Assembly (NCBI RefSeq): GCF_043290135.1
Contig: NW_027464602.1
Coordinates: forward strand, 4,030,001-4,094,000
Length of the DNA stretch: 64,000 bases
Source of the DNA: Rhipicephalus microplus
Taxonomy: Eukaryota > Arthropoda > Arachnida > Ixodida > Ixodidae
Direction: 5' to 3'
Positions 1 to 12,898 of this stretch are shown one piece after another. The number at the start of each line of letters is the position of its first letter. Positions within the stretch are counted from its first letter, which is position 1. A program made the translations under genes and the position numbers. The notes below the pieces were generated by a model, which had not been told where the DNA came from, made no database searches, and was given only the letters and a program-made list of their open reading frames with translations.

Positions 1-127
1 TCCAACCTTACGGTTAACAGCCGATCGCGCTAGCCCTTTGCGCCACGGAGACAGTCTTGCTCCCCTTCTCACCACCATCAGAACATAGCTTCAAAGCTAT
101 CAGCCCAAAGAGAAAAAAGCACCGCAC

Positions 128-201
128 CACCACCGGGTGGGCTCGAACCTCCAACCTTTCGGTTAACAGCCGATCGCGCTAGCCAATTGCGCCACAGAGA
201 C
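128..201 (-). pseudogene. Representative tRNA-Asn(GTT)-like monomer
   Basis: This copy keeps the 5' acceptor strand GTCTCTG that I know from metazoan tRNA-Asn. On the minus strand, bases 201 to 128 give 74 nt. The D arm and anticodon loop (CTGTTAA) are normal. The anticodon stem has an A-A mismatch at its outer pair. The T stem GGAGG/CCACC has one A-A mismatch. The acceptor 3' strand CGGTGGT pairs with GTCTCTG only through wobbles and mismatches. T6 at 113-118 lies ten bases downstream. No CCA is encoded, as expected for a eukaryotic gene. It is given as a type example; the remaining ~260 copies are covered by the block entries. Confidence 0.8.
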
Positions 202-2099
202 AGTCGTGCTCCACTCTCACCACCATCAGAACATATTTTCGAAGCTATCAGCGCAAAGAAAAAAGCAAAACACCACTCCCGGGAGGGCTCGAACCTCCAA
301 CTTTTCGGTTAACAGCCGATCGCGCTGGCCAAATGCGCCACGGAGAAAGTCCTGCTCAACTCTCACCACAATTAGAACATATCTTCAAAGCTATCAGCCC
401 AAAGAAAAAAAAGCGCCGCACCACCACCGGGTGGGCTCGAACCTCCAACTTTTCGGTTAACAGCCGATCGCGCTAGCCAATTGCGCCACGGGGACCGTCC
501 TGCTCCACTCTCACCACCGTCAGACCATTTCTTCAGAGCTATCACCCCAAAGAAAAAAAAAAGTTCCGCACCACCACCGGTTGGGCTAGAACCTCCAACC
601 TTTCGGTTAACAGCCGATCGCGCTAGCCAATGGCGCCACGAAGACAGTCCTGCTCCACTCTCACCACCATCAGAACATATCTTCAAAGCTATTACCGCAA
701 AGAAAAAGCAACACACCACTCCCGGGAGGGCTCAAAACTCCAACCTTTCGGTTAACAGCCGATCGCGCTAGCCCATTGCACCACGGAGACAGTCTTGCTC
801 CACTCTCACCACCATCAGAACATATCTCCAAAGCTATCATCGCAAAGAAAAAAGCAACACACCACTCCCGGGAGGGCTCGAAACTCCAACCTTTCGGTCA
901 ACAGCCGATCGCGCTAGCCAACTGCGCCACGGAGACAGTCGTGCTCCACTCTCACCACTATCAGAACATAACTTCAAAGCTATCAGCCCACAGAAAAAAA
1001 AGCGCCGCACCACCACCAGGAGAGCTCGAACCTCCAACTTTTCAGTTAACGGCCGATCGCGCTAGCCAATTGCGCCACGGAGACAGTCCTTCTCCACTCT
1101 CACCACCGTCAGAACATTTCTTCAAAGCTATCAGCCCAAAAAAAACAAGCGCTGCACCACCACCGGGTGGGCTCGAACCTCCAACCTTACGGTTAACAGC
1201 CGATCGCGCTAGCCAATTGCCCCACGGAGACAGTCGTGCTCCACTCTCACCATCGTCAGAACATTTCTTCAGAGCTATCACCCCAAAGAAAAAAAAAGCG
1301 CCACACCACCACCGGTTGGGCTCGAACCTCCAACCTTTCGGATAACAGCCGATCGCGCTAGCCAATTGCGCCACGAAGACTGTCCTGCTCCACTCTCACC
1401 ACCATCAGAACATATCTTCAAAGATATTACCGCAAAGAAAAAAGCAACACACCACTCCTGGGAGGGCTCGAGACTCCAACCTTTCGGTTAACAGCCGATC
1501 GCGCTAGCCCATTGCGCCACGGAGGCAGTCTTGCTCCACTCTCACAATCATCAAAACATATCTTCAAAGCTATCAGCGCAAAGAAAAAAAGCGCTGCACC
1601 ACCACCGCTTGGGCTCGAACCTCCAACCTTTCGGTTAACAGCCGATCGCGCTAGCCCATCGCGCCACGGAGACAGTCTTGCTCCACTCTCACCACCATCA
1701 GAACATATCTTCAAAGCTATCAGCGCAAAGAAAAAAGCAACACACCACTCCCGGAAGGGCTCGAAACTCCAACCTTTCGGTCAACAGCCGATCGTGCTAG
1801 CCCTTTGCGCCACGGAGACAGTCTTGCTCCCTTCTCACCACCATCAGAACATAACTTCAAAGCTATCAGCGCAAAGAAAAAAGCAAAACACCACTCCCGG
1901 GAGGGCTCGAACCTCCAACTTTTCGGTTAACAGCCGATCGCGCTGGCCAATTGCGCCACGGAGAAAGTCCTGCTCAACTCTCACCACAATTAGAACATAT
2001 CTTCAAAGCTATCAGCCCAAAGAAAAAAAAGCGCCGCACCACCACCGGGTGGGCTCGAACCTCCAACTTTTCAGTTAACAGCCGATCGCGCTAGCCAAT

Positions 2100-5000
2100 T
2101 GCGCCACGGGGACCGTCCTGCTCCACTCTCACCACCATCAGAACATAACTTCAAAGCTATCAGCCCAAAGAAAAAAAAGCGCCGCACCACTACCGGGTGG
2201 GCTCGAACCTCCAACTTTCCGGTTAACAGCCGATCACGCTAGCCAATTGCGCCACGGAGACAGTCCTGCTTCACTCTCACCACCGTCAGAACATTTCTTC
2301 AGAGCTATCAGCCCAAAGAAAAAAAAAGCGCTGCACCACCACCGGGTGGGCTCGAACCTCCAACCTTACGGTTAACAGGCGATCGCGCTGGCCAATTGCC
2401 CCACGGAGACAGTCGTGCTCCACTCTCACCATCGTCAGAACATTTCTTCAGAGCTATCACCCCAAAGAAAAAAAAAGCGCCGCACCACCACCGGTTGGGC
2501 TCGAACCTCCAACCTTTCGGTTAACAGCCGATCGCTAGCCAATTGCACCACGAAGACTGTCCTGCTCCACTCTCACCACCATCAGAACATATCTTCAAAG
2601 CTATTACCGCAAAGAAAAAAGCAACACACCACTCCTGGGGGGGCTCGAGACTCCAACCTTTCGGTTAACAGCCGATCGCGCAAGCCCATTGCGCCACGGA
2701 GGCAGTCTTGCTCCACTCTCACCATCATCAAAACATATCTTCATAGCTATCAGCGCAAAGAAAAAAAAGCGCTGCACCACCACCGGGTGGGCTCGAACCC
2801 CCCAACCTTTCGGTTAACAGCCGATCGCGCTAGCCCATTGCGTCACGAAGACAGTCTTGCTCCACTCTCACCACCATCAGAACATATCTTCAAAGCTATC
2901 AGCGCAAAAAAAAGCAGCACACCACTCCCGGTAGGGCTCGAAACTCCAACCTTTCGGTCAACAGCCGACCGCGCTAGCCCATTGCGCCACGGACACAGTC
3001 TTGCTCCCTTCTCACCACCATCAGAACATAACTTCAAAGCTATCAGCGCAAAGAAAAAAGCAAAACACCACTCCCGGGAGGGCTCGAACCTCCAACTTTT
3101 CGGTTAACAGCCGATCGCGCTGGCCAATTGCGCCACGGAGAAAGTCCTGCTCAACTCTCACCACAATTAGAACATATCTTCAAAGCTATCAGCCCAAAGA
3201 AAAAAAAGCGCCGCACCACCACCGGGTGGGCTCGAACCTCCAACTTTTCAGTTAACGGCCGATCGCGCTAGCCAATTGCGCCACGGGGACCGTCCTGCTC
3301 CACTCTCACCACCATCAGAACATAACTTCAAAGCTATCAGCCCAAAGAAAAAAAAGCGCCGCACCACTACCGGGTGGGCTCGAACCTCCAACTTTCCGGT
3401 TAACAGCCGATCACGCTAGCCAATTGCGCCACGGAGACAGTCCTGCTTCACTCTCACCACCGTCAGAACATTTCTTCAGAGCTATCAGCCCAAAGAAAAA
3501 AAAAGCGCTGCACCACCACCGGGTGGGCTCGAACCTCCAACCTTACGGTTAACAGGCGATCGCGCTGGCCAATTGCCCCACGGAGACAGTCGTGCTCCAC
3601 TCTCACCATCGTCAGAACATTTCTTCAGAGCTATCACCCCAAAGAAAAAAAAAGCGCCGCACCACCACCGATTGGGCTCGAACCTCCAACCTTTCGGTTA
3701 ACAGCCGATCGCGCTAGCCAATTGCACCACGAAGACTGTCCTGCTCCACTCTCACCACCATCAGAACATATCTTCAAAGCTATTACCGCAAAGAAAAAAG
3801 CAACACACCACTCCTGGGAGGGCTCGAGACTCCAACCTTTCGGTTAACAGCCGATCGCGCAAGCCCATTGCGCCACGGAGGCAGTCTTGCTCCACTCTCA
3901 CCATCATCAGAACATATCTTCAAAGCTATCAGCGCAAAGAAAAAAAAGCGCTGCACCACCACCGGGTGGGCTCGAACCCCCCAACCTTTCGGTTAACAGC
4001 CGATCGCGCTAGCCCATTGCGTCACGAAGACAGTCTTGCTCCACTCTCACCACCATCAGAACATATCTTCAAAGCTATCAGCGCAAAAAAAAGCAACACA
4101 CCACTCCCGGTAGGGCTCGAAACTCCAACCTTTCGGTCAACAGCCGACCGCGCTAGCCCATTGCGCCACGGACACAGTCTTGCTCCCTTCTCACCACCAT
4201 CAGAACATAACTTCAAAGCTATCAGCGCAAAGAAAAAAGCAAAACACCACTCCCGGGAGGGCTCGAACCTCCAACTTTTCGGTTAACAGCCGATCGCGCT
4301 GGCCAATTGCGCCACGGAGAAAGTCCTGCTCAACTCTCACCCAATTAAAACATATCTTCAAAGCTATCAGCCCAAAGAAAAAAAAGCGCCGCACCACCAC
4401 CGGGTGGGCTCGAACCTCCAACTTCTCAGTTAACAGCCGATCGCGCTAGCCAATTGCGCCACGGGGACCGTCCTGCTCCACTCTCACCACCATCAGAACA
4501 TAACTTCAAAGCTATCAGCCCAAAGAAAAAAAAGCGCCGCACCACTACCGGGTGGGCTCGAACCTCCAACTTTCCGGTTAACAGCCGATCACGCTAGCCA
4601 ATTGCGCCACGGAGACAGTCCTGCTTCACTCTCACCACCGTCAGAACATTTCTTCAGAGCTATCAGCCCAAAGAAAAAAAAGCGCTGCACCACCACCGGG
4701 TGGGCTCGAACCTCCAACCTTACGGTTAACAGGCGATCGCGCTGGCCAATTGCCCCACGGAGACAGTCGTGCTCCACTCTCACCATCGTCAGAACATTTC
4801 TTCAGAGCTATCACCCCAAAGAAAAAAAAGCGCCGCACCACCACCGGTTGGGCTCGAACCTCCAACCTTTCGGTTAACAGCCGATCGCGCTAGCCAATTG
4901 CACCACGAAGACTGTCCTGCTCCACTCTCACCACCATCAGAACATATCTTCAAAGCTATTACCGCAAAGAAAAAAGCAACACACGACTCCTGGGAGGGCT

Positions 5001-5484
5001 CGAGACTCCAACCTTTCGGTTAACAGCCGATCGCGCAAGCCCATTGCGCCACGGAGGCAGTCTTGCTCCACTCTCACCATCATCAGAACATATCTTCAAA
5101 GCTATCAGCGCAAAGAAAAAAAAGCGCTGCACCACTCCCGGTAGGGCTCGAAACTCCAACCTTTCGGTCAACAGCCGTCCGCGCTAGCCCATTGCGCCAC
5201 GGAGACAGTCTTGCTCCCTTCTCACCACCATCAGAACATAACTTCAAAGCTATCAGCGCAAAGAAAAAAGCAAAACACCACTCCCGGGAGGGCTCGAACC
5301 TCCAACTTTTCGGTTAACAGCCGATCGCGCTGGCCAATTGCGCCACGGAGAAAGTCCTGCTCAACTCTCACCACAATTAGAACATATCTTCAAAGCTATC
5401 AGCCCAAAGAAAAAAAGCGCCGCACCACCACCGGGTGGGCTTGAACCTCCAACTTTTCAGTTAACAGCCGATCGCGCTAGCCAA
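2100..5484 (-). repeat. Higher-order repeat of 8 monomers (1179 bp), three copies, third shortened
   Basis: The phrase at 2101 (gcgccacggggaccgtcctg) recurs at about 3280 and 4459 with the following monomers in the same order, giving a 1179-bp period. The next equivalent point is near 5485, so the third copy is about 1032 bp, one monomer short. The missing monomer is visible near 5,130, where a hybrid monomer joins an 'aaagcgctgcacc' start to an 'actcccggtagg' T arm. This is the pattern expected from unequal exchange between monomers. Confidence 0.75.
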
Positions 5485-8382
5485 TTGCGCCACGGGGACC
5501 GTCCGCCTCCACTCTCACCACAGTCAGACCATTTCTTTAGAGCTATCACTCCAAAGAAAAAAAAGCGCCGCACCACCACCGGGTGGGCTCGAACCTCCAA
5601 CCTTTCGGTTAACAGCCAATCGCGCTAGCCAATTGCCCCACGGAGACAGTCGTGCTCCACTCTCACCACCGTCAGAACATTTCTTCAGAGCTATCACCCC
5701 AAAGAAAAAAAAAAGCGCCACACCTCCACCGGTTGGGCTAGAACCTCCAACCTTTCGGTTAACAGCCGATCGCGCTAGCCAATTGCGCCACGAAGACAGT
5801 CCTGCTCCACTCTCACCACCATCAGAACTTATGTTCAAAGCTATTACCGCAAAGAAAAAAGCAGCACACCACTCCCGGGAGGGCTCGAAACTCCAACCTT
5901 TCGGTCAACAGCCGATCGCGCTAGCCCATTGCGCCACGGAGACAGTCTTGCTCATCTCTCACCACCATCAGAACATATCATCAAAGCTATCAGCCCAACG
6001 AAAAAAAACCACCGCACCACCACCGGGTGGGCTCGAACCTCCAACCTTTCGGTTAACAGCCAATCGCGCTAGCCAATTGCGCCACGGAGACAGTCCTGCT
6101 CCACTCTCACCACCATCATAACATATCTTCAAAGCTATCAGCCCAAAGAAAAAAAAGCACCGCACCACCACCGGGTGGGCTCGAACCTCCAACCTTTCGG
6201 TTAACAGCCGATCGCGCTAGCCAATTGCGCCACAGAGACAGTCGTGCTCCACTCTCACCACCATCAGAACATATCTTCAAAGCTATCAGCGCAAAGAAAA
6301 AAGCAAAACACCATTCCCAGGAGGGCTCGAACCTCCAACTTTCCGGTTAACAGCCGATCACGCTAGCCAATTGCGCCACGGAGACGGTCCTGCTCCACTC
6401 TCACCACCGTCAGAACATTTCTTCAGAGCTATCAGCCCAAAGAAAAAACAAGCGCTGCACCACCACCGGGTAGGCTCGAACCTCCAACCTTACGGTTAAC
6501 AGCCGATCGCGCTAGCCAACTGCGCCACGGAGACAGTCATGCTCCACTCTCACCATCATCAGAACATATCTTCAAAGCTATCAGCGCAAAGAAAAAAGCA
6601 ACACACCACTCCCGGGAGGGATCGAAACTCCAACCTTTCGGTTAACAGCCGATCGCGCTAGCCAATTGCGCCACAGAGACAGTCGAGCTCCACTCTCACC
6701 ACCATCAGAACATATCTTCAAAGCTATCAGCGCAAAGAAAAAAGCAAAACACCACTCCCGGGAGGGCTCGAACCTCCAAATTTTCGGTTAACAGCCGATC
6801 GCGCTGGCCAAATGCGCCACGGAGAAAGTCCTGCTCAACTTTCACCACAATTAGAACATATCTTCAAAGCTATCAGCCCAAAGAAAAAAAAGCGCCGCAC
6901 CACCACCGGGTGGGCTCGAACCTCCAACTTTTCGGTTAACAGCCGATCGCGCTAGCCAATTGCGCCACGGGGACCGTCCTGCTCCACTCTCACCACCGTC
7001 AGACCATTTCTTTAGAGCTATCACTCCAAAGAAAAAAAAGCGCCGCACCACCACCGGGTGGGCTCGAACCTCCAACCTTTCGGTTAACAGCCTATCGCGC
7101 TAGCCAATTGCCCCACGGAGACAGTCGTGCTCCACTCTCACCACCGTCAGAACATTTCTTCAGAGCTATCACCCCAAAGAAAAAAAAAGTTCCGCACCAC
7201 CACCGGTTGGGCTAGAACCTCCAACCTTTCGGTTAACAGCCGATCGCGCTAGCCAATGGCGCCACGAAGACAGTCCTGCTCCACTCTCACCACCATCAGA
7301 ACATATCTTCAAAGCTATTACCGCAAAGAAAAAAGCAACACACCACTCCCGGGAGGGCTCAAAACTCCAACCTTTCGGTTAACAGCCGATCGCGCTAGCC
7401 CATTGCACCACGGAGACAGTCTTGCTCCACTCTCACCACCATCAGAACATATCTCCAAAGCTATCATCGCAAAGAAAAAAGCAACACACCACTCCCGGGA
7501 GGGCTCGAAACTCCAACCTTTCGGTCAACAGCCGATCGCGCTAGCCAACTGCGCCACGGAGACAGTCGTGCTCCACTCTCACCACCATCAGAACATAACT
7601 TAAAAGCTATCAGCCCACAGAAAAAAAAGCGCCGCACCACCACCAGGAGAGCTCGAACCTCCAACTTTTCAGTTAACAGCCGATCGCGCTAGCCAATTGC
7701 GCCACGGAGACAGTCCTGCTCCACTCTCACCACCGTCAGAACATTTCTTCAGAGCTATCAGCCAAAAAAAAAAACAAGCGCTGCACCACCACCGGGTGGG
7801 CTCGAACCTCCAACCTTACGGTTAACAGCCGATCGCGCTAGCCAATTGCCCCACGGAGACAGTCGTGCTCCACTCTCACCATCGTCAGAACATTTCTTCA
7901 GAGCTATCACCCCAAAGAAAAAAAAAGCGCCACACCACCACCGGTTGGGCTCGAACCTCCAACCTTTCGGATAACAGCCGATCGCGCTAGCCAATTGCGC
8001 CACGAAGACTGTCCTGCTCCACTCTCACCACCATCAGAACATATCTTCAAAGATATTACCGCAAAGAAAAAAGCAACACACCACTCCTGGGAGGGCTCGA
8101 GACTCCAACCTTTCGGTTAACAGCCGATCGCGCTAGCCCATTGCGCCACGGAGGCAGTCTTGCTCCACTCTCACAATCATCAAAACATATCTTCAAAGCT
8201 ATCATTGCAAAGAAAAAAAGCGCTGCACCACCACCACTCGGGCTCGAACCTCCAACCTTTCGGTTAACAGCCGATCGCGCTAGCCCATCGCGCCACGGAG
8301 ACAGTCTTGCTCCACTCTCACCACCATCCGAACATATCTTCAAAGCTATCAGCGCTAAGAAAAAAGCAACACACCTCTCCCG

Positions 8383-9800
8383 TGTGATGGTTAAGGAGAC
8401 GTTCGTCACTATGTTTGTTGATAGCGGACGAGAAATCATTAACATGAACTTTTTATTTCATGGCATGGGTGGAACGGCTGCCGACGCACGGATACGCTAC
8501 CGTGTGCAGCGCCGTTGAGTCGGACGTCGCGGCCAACCCAGCAGTCAGGGTCGCAACTCCGGAGGTCCTGGATCAGGCCACGGCTCACGACGACCACACC
8601 CGGTAGGCCTCGTCCACGAACCTGCTCCCGGCCTCTGCACTCAGGCAGGAGCCGTTCGGCAGGTCTCGGCCTTGAACCTTGAACAGACACACCGGAGCTC
8701 GACCTGGCCGACACGTACGGGTCTCACGTCCGGCTCAGGAACGCTGCCAGGAACTCGTCCTCTCGAGCGGCACACCGTTTCGTCTGCCTTCGTGGCCTCA
8801 ACTCTCGAGCTGCAGTGGCGGAGATGCCTTGACCAGCGCGACCTCGGACCTCGTTTCCAAGCTTTTGATCACCTTCCGGGCGTAGCGGTTCCACGTGCGG
8901 GTTCTGGCCAGCACAGCACCGTCTGTGCCGTGCTGAAATGCTGCTCGCTACAGCTGCGGTGCGGCAGCTCACTCACCGGCGTTCGTCGCCTTGGCCAGGG
9001 CACAGCCAGGTACCCTCGGGTGCGCCCCTCGTGAGCTCGCGGCCCACTTCCGAGGCTGGTGCGTCGCTCGGTACGGCTCGGCACCGCTCGGCGATCCTCG
9101 ATTCAGCCAGCAACTCTCCTGGCATCTGAATTCTCGGCCACCCTGAACCTCGCCCGGCTCCATGGTCCTCCGTACACACGCCCGCGTCTCGCCCGGCAGA
9201 AAGTCTCACTCGTCCCTTGCCGAAGTGCGACGCTCTGGTGATACCGGCGCTTGATGGCGTGGGTGCGGCCACGGAGCAGTAAACCCGCATCGGAGACGCG
9301 ATGCTCCATGCGGGGCATGGCCAGCCCGTCCAGCGAAGAGCGTGCGCCGAGACGCATGCTCGACGCAACCGTGACCATTAGCCAGGCCACGTTCATCGCT
9401 GTGTCGAACGGCTGACCGTGGAGACGCCTCGCCGAGATCCGCGATGCCCTCGGCAAGGAAGAGAACAGCAGGCCAGGCCGTGCCCCGAGATGCAGTACTC
9501 GTGCCGGCAATGCCGCCCCAGCTGGTAGTTGGACGGCAGCAGCGTGGACGGCCGCGTTCCCTGGCCGGAACCTGGATCACCTGCGTCCGACGCTTCGGCC
9601 CGCTGTCTCCCGTCTGCCGCTGCTTCGGCTCGTCCCCAGCCACAAAGCCCACTGCCACGTGATGGTCGCCCGTGGCCCAATCGTGGCACGCCACCTTTAT
9701 GGGCCACCACAGGTCATCAGCTCATTCGCTGACACTCACGCGCACATTACAAGCGCCTTGCCCCGCACTTCCGGCGTTGTCGTTTTCTTCACTCATCACA
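8383..9800 (-). mobile_element. Solo LTR-like insertion, copy 1 (1418 bp)
   Basis: This is GC-rich DNA unlike the array. It starts TGTGATGG and ends CTCATCACA, so it has TG...CA ends within an inverted TGTGATG. It is flanked by a 4-bp direct repeat CCCG at 8379-8382 and 9801-9804, and an uninterrupted monomer such as the one near 1745 shows the empty site. On the minus strand an AATAAA (8452-8457) lies about 70 bases before the 3' end, where a poly(A) signal sits in an LTR. Short ends, a 4-bp duplication, absence of gag or pol and the poly(A) signal favour a solo LTR on the minus strand. A non-autonomous DNA transposon is the alternative. The many overlapping short ORFs inside have no recognisable motif. 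Confidence 0.7.
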
Positions 9801-12800
9801 CCCGGAAGGGCTCGAAACTCCAACCTTTCGGTCAACAGCCGATTGTGCTAGCCCTTTGCGCCACGGAGACAGTCTTGCTCCCTTCTCACCACCATCAGAA
9901 CATAACTTCAAAGCTATCAGCCCAAAGAAAAAAAAGCACCGCAACACCACCGGGTGGGCTCGAACCTCCAACCTTTCGGTTAACAGCCGATCGCGCTGGC
10001 CAATTGCGCCACGAAGACTGTCCTGCTCCACTCTCACCACCATCAGAACATATCTTCAAAGATATTACCGCAAAGAAAAAAGCAACACACCACTCCTGGG
10101 TGGGCTCGAACCTCCGACCTTTTGGTTAACAGCCGATCGCGCTAGCCAATTGCGCCACAAAGACAGTCCTGCTCCACTCTCACCACCATCAGAACATAAC
10201 TTCAAAGCTATCAGCCCAAAGAAAAAAAAGCGCCGCACCACTACCGGGTGGGCTCGAACCTCCAACTTTCCGGTTAACAGCCGATCACGTTAGCCAATTG
10301 CGCCACGGAGACAGTCCTGCTTCACTCTCACCACCGTCAGAACATTTCTTTAGAGCTATCACTCCAAAGAAAAAAAAGCGCCGCACCACCACCGGGTGGG
10401 CTCGAACCTCCAACCTTTCGGTTAACAGCCAATCGCGCTAGCCAATTGCCCCACGGAGACAGTCGTGCTCCACTCTCACCACCGTCAGAACATTTCTTCA
10501 GAGCTATCACCCCAAAGAAAAAAAAAGCGCCACACCTCCACCGGTTGGGCTAGAACCTCCAACCTTTCGGTTAACAGCCGATCGCGCTAGCCAATTGCGC
10601 CACGAAGACAGTCCTGCTCCACTCTCACCACCATCAGAACTTATGTTCAAAGCTATTACCGCAAAGAAAAAAGCAGCACACCACTCCCGGGAGGGCTCGA
10701 AACTCCAACCTTTCGGTCAACAGCCGATCGCGCTAGCCCATTGCGCCACGGAGACAGTCTTGCTCATCTCTCACCACCATCAGAACATATCATCAAAGCT
10801 ATCAGCCCAACGAAAAAAAACCACCGCACCACCACCGGGTGGGCTCGAACCTCCAACCTTTCGGTTAACAGCCAATCGCGCTAGCCAATTGCGCCACGGA
10901 GACAGTCCTGCTCCACTCTCACCACCATCATAACATATCTTCAAAGCTATCAGCCCAAAGAAAAAAAAGCACCGCACCACCACCGGGTGGGCTCGAACCT
11001 CCAACCTTTCGGTTAACAGCCGATCGCGCTAGCCAATTGCGCCACAGAGACAGTCGTGCTCCACTCTCACCACCATCAGAACATATCTTCAAAGCTATCA
11101 GCGCAAAGAAAAAAGCAAAACACCATTCCTAGGAGGGCTCGAACCTCCAACTTTCCGGTTAACAGCCGATCACGCTAGCCAATTGCGCCACGGAGACAGT
11201 CGTGCTCCACTCTCACCACCATCAGAACATATCTTCAAAGCTATCAGCGCAAAGAAAAAAGCAAAACACCACTCCCGGGAGGGCTCGAACCTCCAAATTT
11301 TCGGTTAACAGCCGATCGCGCTGGCCAAATGCGCCACGGAGAAAGTCCTGCTCAACTCTCACCACAATTAGAACATATCTTCAAAGCTATCAGCCCAAAG
11401 AAAAAAAAGCGCCGCACCACCACCGGGTGGGCTCGAACCTCCAACTTTTCGGTTAACAGCCGATCGCGCTAGCCAATTGCGCCACGGGGACCGTCCTGCT
11501 CCACTCTCACCACCGTCAGACCATTTCTTTAGAGCTATCACTCCAAAGAAAAAAAAGCGCCGCACCACCACCGGGTGGGCTCGAACCTCCAACCTTTCGG
11601 TTAACAGCCTATCGCGCTAGCCAATTGCCCCACGGAGACAGTCGTGCTCCACTCTCACCACCGTCAGAACATTTCTTCAGAGCTATCACCCCAAAGAAAA
11701 AAAAAGTTCCGCACCACCACCGGTTGGGCTAGAACCTCCAACCTTTCGGTTAACAGCCGATCGCGCTAGCCAATGGCGCCACGAAGACAGTCCTGCTCCA
11801 CTCTCACCACCATCAGAACATATCTTCAAAGCTATTACCGCAAAGAAAAAAGCAACACACCACTCCCGGGAGGGCTCAAAACTCCAACCTTTCGGTTAAC
11901 AGCCGATCGCGCTAGCCCATTGCACCACGGAGACAGTCTTGCTCCACTCTCACCACCATCAGAACATATCTCCAAAGCTATCATCGCAAAGAAAAAAGCA
12001 ACACACCACTCCCGGGAGGGCTCGAAACTCCAACCTTTCGGTCAACAGCCGATCGCGCTAGCCAACTGCGCCACGGAGACAGTCGTGCTCCACTCTCACC
12101 ACCATCAGAACATAACTTAAAAGCTATCAGCCCACAGAAAAAAAAGCGCCGCACCACCACCAGGAGAGCTCGAACCTCCAACTTTTCAGTTAACAGCCGA
12201 TCGCGCTAGCCAATTGCGCCACGGAGACAGTCCTGCTCCACTCTCACCACCGTCAGAACATTTCTTCAGAGCTATCAGCCAAAAAAAAAACAAGCGCTGC
12301 ACCACCACCGGGTGGGCTCGAACCTCCAACCTTACGGTTAACAGCCGATCGCGCTAGCCAATTGCCCCACGGAGACAGTCGTGCTCCACTCTCACCATCG
12401 TCAGAACATTTCTTCAGAGCTATCACCCCAAAGAAAAAAAAAGCGCCACACCACCACCGGTTGGGCTCGAACCTCCAACCTTTCGGATAACAGCCGATCG
12501 CGCTAGCCAATTGCGCCACGAAGACTGTCCTGCTCCACTCTCACCACCATCAGAACATATCTTCAAAGATATTACCGCAAAGAAAAAAGCAACACACCAC
12601 TCCTGGGAGGGCTCGAGACTCCAACCTTTCGGTTAACAGCCGATCGCGCTAGCCCATTGCGCCACGGAGGCAGTCTTGCTCCACTCTCACAATCATCAAA
12701 ACATATCTTCAAAGCTATCATTGCAAAGAAAAAAAGCGCTGCACCACCACCACTCGGGCTCGAACCTCCAACCTTTCGGTTAACAGCCGATCGCGCTAGC

Positions 12801-12898
12801 CCATCGCGCCACGGAGACAGTCTTGCTCCACTCTCACCACCATCCGAACATATCTTCAAAGCTATCAGCGCTAAGAAAAAAGCAACACACCTCTCCCG
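9801..12898 (-). repeat. tRNA-Asn-derived tandem array, block B
   Basis: About 21 monomers of the same array, same orientation, between the two solo LTRs. The tandem-duplication junction at 10,350/10,351 lies inside this block. Two bases of the subfamily consensus vary near the edges, for example gattgtgct at 9841 against gatcgtgct at the equivalent point 14,357. Confidence 0.92.

Larger units (their letters stand above)
1..8382 (-). repeat. Tandem array of tRNA-Asn-derived ~147-bp monomers, block A
   Basis: Head-to-tail monomers of about 144-149 bp. On the minus strand each has a ~74-nt tRNA-like part: 5' GTCTCCGTGGCGC, an A-box-like TGGCGCAATTGG, anticodon loop CTGTTAA (anticodon GTT, Asn), variable region AGGTTGGAGG and T loop TTCGAGC. 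About ten bases later comes a run of 4-9 T, a possible Pol III terminator, then a ~60-nt spacer that is equally conserved. The 5' half is close to metazoan tRNA-Asn. The 3' acceptor strand does not fully pair with the 5' strand in any copy I checked, so these are probably pseudogenes. Several subfamilies alternate: T-arm 3' strands CCACC or CCTCC, and B-box forms GGTTCGAGC, GTTTCGAGC and GTCTCGAGC. The repeat identity is clear; whether any copy is transcribed is unknown. Confidence 0.93.

Noticed and set aside
8439..9710. Overlapping ORFs (up to 162 codons) in the GC-rich insertion and its copy at 12,955-14,226
   Set aside because: GC-rich DNA gives long open frames by chance. Many frames on both strands are open at once, no domain is recognisable, and the segment has the ends and target duplication of an LTR.
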